Virus record (IMG/VR): IMGVR_UViG_3300033986_000111
Location: 1 to 46,212 of that record
Origin: a virus
Direction: 5' to 3' (one strand)
Length of the DNA: 46,212 bases
Below the pieces are notes generated by a model. That model ran no database searches. It saw only the letters and a list, made by a program, of their open reading frames with translations, and had not been told where the DNA came from. Shown here piece by piece: positions 45,347 through 46,212 of the stretch (positions are counted from its first letter, which is position 1; each line of letters opens with the position of its first letter). A program made the position numbers and the translations under genes.

Positions 45347-45889
45347 ATGTCAATCGGGCAGGCTCTACGGGAAGCCAGGGAGCGACGAGGCTTGACGCAG
45401 GAAGCTACCGGCCAGGCTGGTTACATCAGCGGGAAAATGGTTTCGGCCATTGAGTGTGGGAGGCGGGCAGTCGGGCCGGACGTGCTGGAGCGGCTAGCCA
45501 CAAAACTGGATTATCCCAGGCTTTACATGGAAGCAGCAGCCGATGTCACAGGCGGAGTTTATGCCTCACCTTGGTTAGACGGCGACGGAGTGGACCTGCA
45601 TCGGACGAGTGTCTGGGCCAAGACCTGCGAGGAGCTACAGGAAGCCATTAAGGTTGTGTCGGCGGCCGACGTGGTGAACGCCCCGAGCCGGGCCGACGAG
45701 GCTCACCGCCAGGCTGTTCACGACAGCATGATCCAGGCCCTCGACGCCAGGGTAGCCATCGACCACTACCTGGCGGTTATGTGCGAGGAATATGGCTTCA
45801 GCATTCTGGCGGTTTATCAGGAACATCGTCAGAAATTAGAAAGCCGAGGCTATACCAAGCCCCGGCCAAAAAGAAAGAGCGCCCTGTAA
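45347..45889 (+). CDS. XRE-type HTH protein with C-terminal helical domain, 180 aa
   Basis: ATG 45347 with GGGAGGAGGTGATAGGG upstream. The HTH is at about 3-62 (GQALREARERRGLTQEATGQ, GYISGKMVSAIECGRRAVGP). A helical domain follows (AKTCEELQEAIKVVSAADVV, AHRQAVHDSMIQALDARVAI) and then a basic tail KPRPKRKS. The long C-terminal part is not a known peptidase or ligand domain. It is the third HTH protein of the switch region and may control the downstream early genes. Confidence 0.75.
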   Translation: MSIGQALREARERRGLTQEATGQAGYISGKMVSAIECGRRAVGPDVLERLATKLDYPRLYMEAAADVTGGVYASPWLDGDGVDLHRTSVWAKTCEELQEAIKVVSAADVVNAPSRADEAHRQAVHDSMIQALDARVAIDHYLAVMCEEYGFSILAVYQEHRQKLESRGYTKPRPKRKSAL

Positions 45890-45972
45890 GCGCCCATCCG
45901 AAATTATCCTACCCCTATTGTATCACGCCTAACAGGCTGGCACAAGAGGGGAAATGAAAGGAGGCCCGCAGA

Positions 45973-46188
45973 GTGGCCAGACAACCAAAAGATTTTGAAT
46001 ATCGAGCTGAATATGATCCTGACATGGCCAGAATGGTCAAGGCCCTGCGGGTTCTCCTGGACTTCAATCCAGGAAAGGAGAATGACCATGGAACAGGCTC
46101 AAGCAACATCAGACAGGTGCATGAGGTGCAACCGAATTTTAAGCAATCCCCACTCCATAGCCAGGTCCCTCGGGCCGGTGTGTTATAA
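45973..46188 (+). CDS. small early hypothetical protein
   Basis: GTG 45973 with AAAGGAGGCCCGCAGA upstream. The first 38 residues (ARQPKDFEYRAEYDPDMARM, VKALRVLLDFNPGKEND) look coding. The remaining part overlaps the next gene in another frame and reads as its shadow (Gln/Pro/Ser-rich). The real stop is the TAA or TAG reached at 46188, so either the tail is unselected or the stop has drifted. Function unknown. Confidence 0.5.
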   Translation: MARQPKDFEYRAEYDPDMARMVKALRVLLDFNPGKENDHGTGSSNIRQVHEVQPNFKQSPLHSQVPRAGVL

Positions 46189-46212
46189 GAAATCCGGCGG
46201 CGGGGTGTTCGA
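46088..46212 (+). CDS. DUF6011-like zinc-finger protein, 3' end cut by window
   Basis: ATG 46088 with GGAAAGGAG about 8 bases upstream. The 41 visible residues contain CMRCNRILSNPHSIARSLGP followed by VCYKK, the DUF6011 pattern (CxxC, short helix NP-SIA, GPVC). The frame runs open off the window end. The last two bases (GA) plus base 1 (C) make Asp and continue in frame into the repeat protein at 2-328, so the two may be one gene in a circular genome. Small proteins of this family are common in early phage regions; the function is unknown. Confidence 0.7.
   Translation, partial: MEQAQATSDRCMRCNRILSNPHSIARSLGPVCYKKSGGGVF

Overview
The window reads as an essentially complete temperate phage genome with a contractile (myovirus-type) tail. 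The host is most likely a Gram-positive Firmicute of the Clostridia kind. Evidence for the host: strong GGAGG-type ribosome binding sites before most genes, frequent GTG/TTG starts, a PBSX/Xkd-like tail gene order, an endolysin with an S-layer-homology domain, and an ImmA-like protein beside the repressor. The genus cannot be resolved from the sequence alone.

Layout. (1) 1-11.5 kb, rightward early/replication genes: a 9-residue-repeat protein cut by the window start, a zinc-finger protein, an SbcD/SbcC (Mre11/Rad50) pair, small zinc-ribbon proteins, an HNH nuclease, a replisome organizer with candidate origin repeats inside its gene, a DnaC-type helicase loader, a deoxyribosyltransferase-like enzyme, a metallopeptidase-like protein and a RusA resolvase. 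(2) 11.5-13.4 kb: a terminator, a sigma-region-4-like late regulator and a ParB-methyltransferase fusion. (3) 13.4-24 kb: terminase, a portal-MuF fusion, prohead protease, capsid, connectors, tail sheath and tube. (4) 24.2-34.2 kb: tail chaperone with a -1 frameshift site, tape measure, an inserted membrane-protein gene, LysM/hub/baseplate proteins and fibre-like proteins. (5) 34.2-37.6 kb: a complete diversity-generating retroelement (DGR). (6) 37.6-39.6 kb: holin-like proteins, the SLH amidase and zinc-ribbon microproteins. (7) 39.77-40.2 kb: a lone AT-richer gene. (8) 43.7-40.2 kb, leftward lysogeny operon: repressor, ImmA-like protein, an unknown protein, and a large serine recombinase fused to two HTH domains. 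(9) 43.7-46.2 kb, rightward: operator/promoter region, Cro-like protein, an HNH-HTH-ORF6C fusion and further early genes.

The most important system is the DGR. The target gene (34189-35730) has an FGE/C-type-lectin-like fold and ends in a 119-bp variable repeat (VR). Downstream lie an 8-bp-stem GATA-loop hairpin, an avd accessory gene, the 119-bp template repeat (TR), a structured spacer and a YMDD reverse transcriptase. TR and VR differ at 14 positions. Twelve of these are at TR adenines (12 of 22 A's) and only 2 of the 97 non-A positions differ, which is the signature of adenine-directed mutagenic retrohoming. All 22 adenines lie in AAY or ATC codons, so mutagenesis at these positions cannot create a stop codon. 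The target follows the baseplate and fibre genes, so it is probably the receptor-binding tip of the tail.

The lysis genes sit directly next to the integrase, as in an unintegrated (attP-intact) genome. The gene cut at the window end would continue in frame into the gene cut at the window start if the molecule were closed into a 46,212-bp circle. I therefore favour a circular or circularly permuted phage genome over an integrated prophage, but this is inference. No tRNA, rRNA, CRISPR array or insertion sequence was seen.
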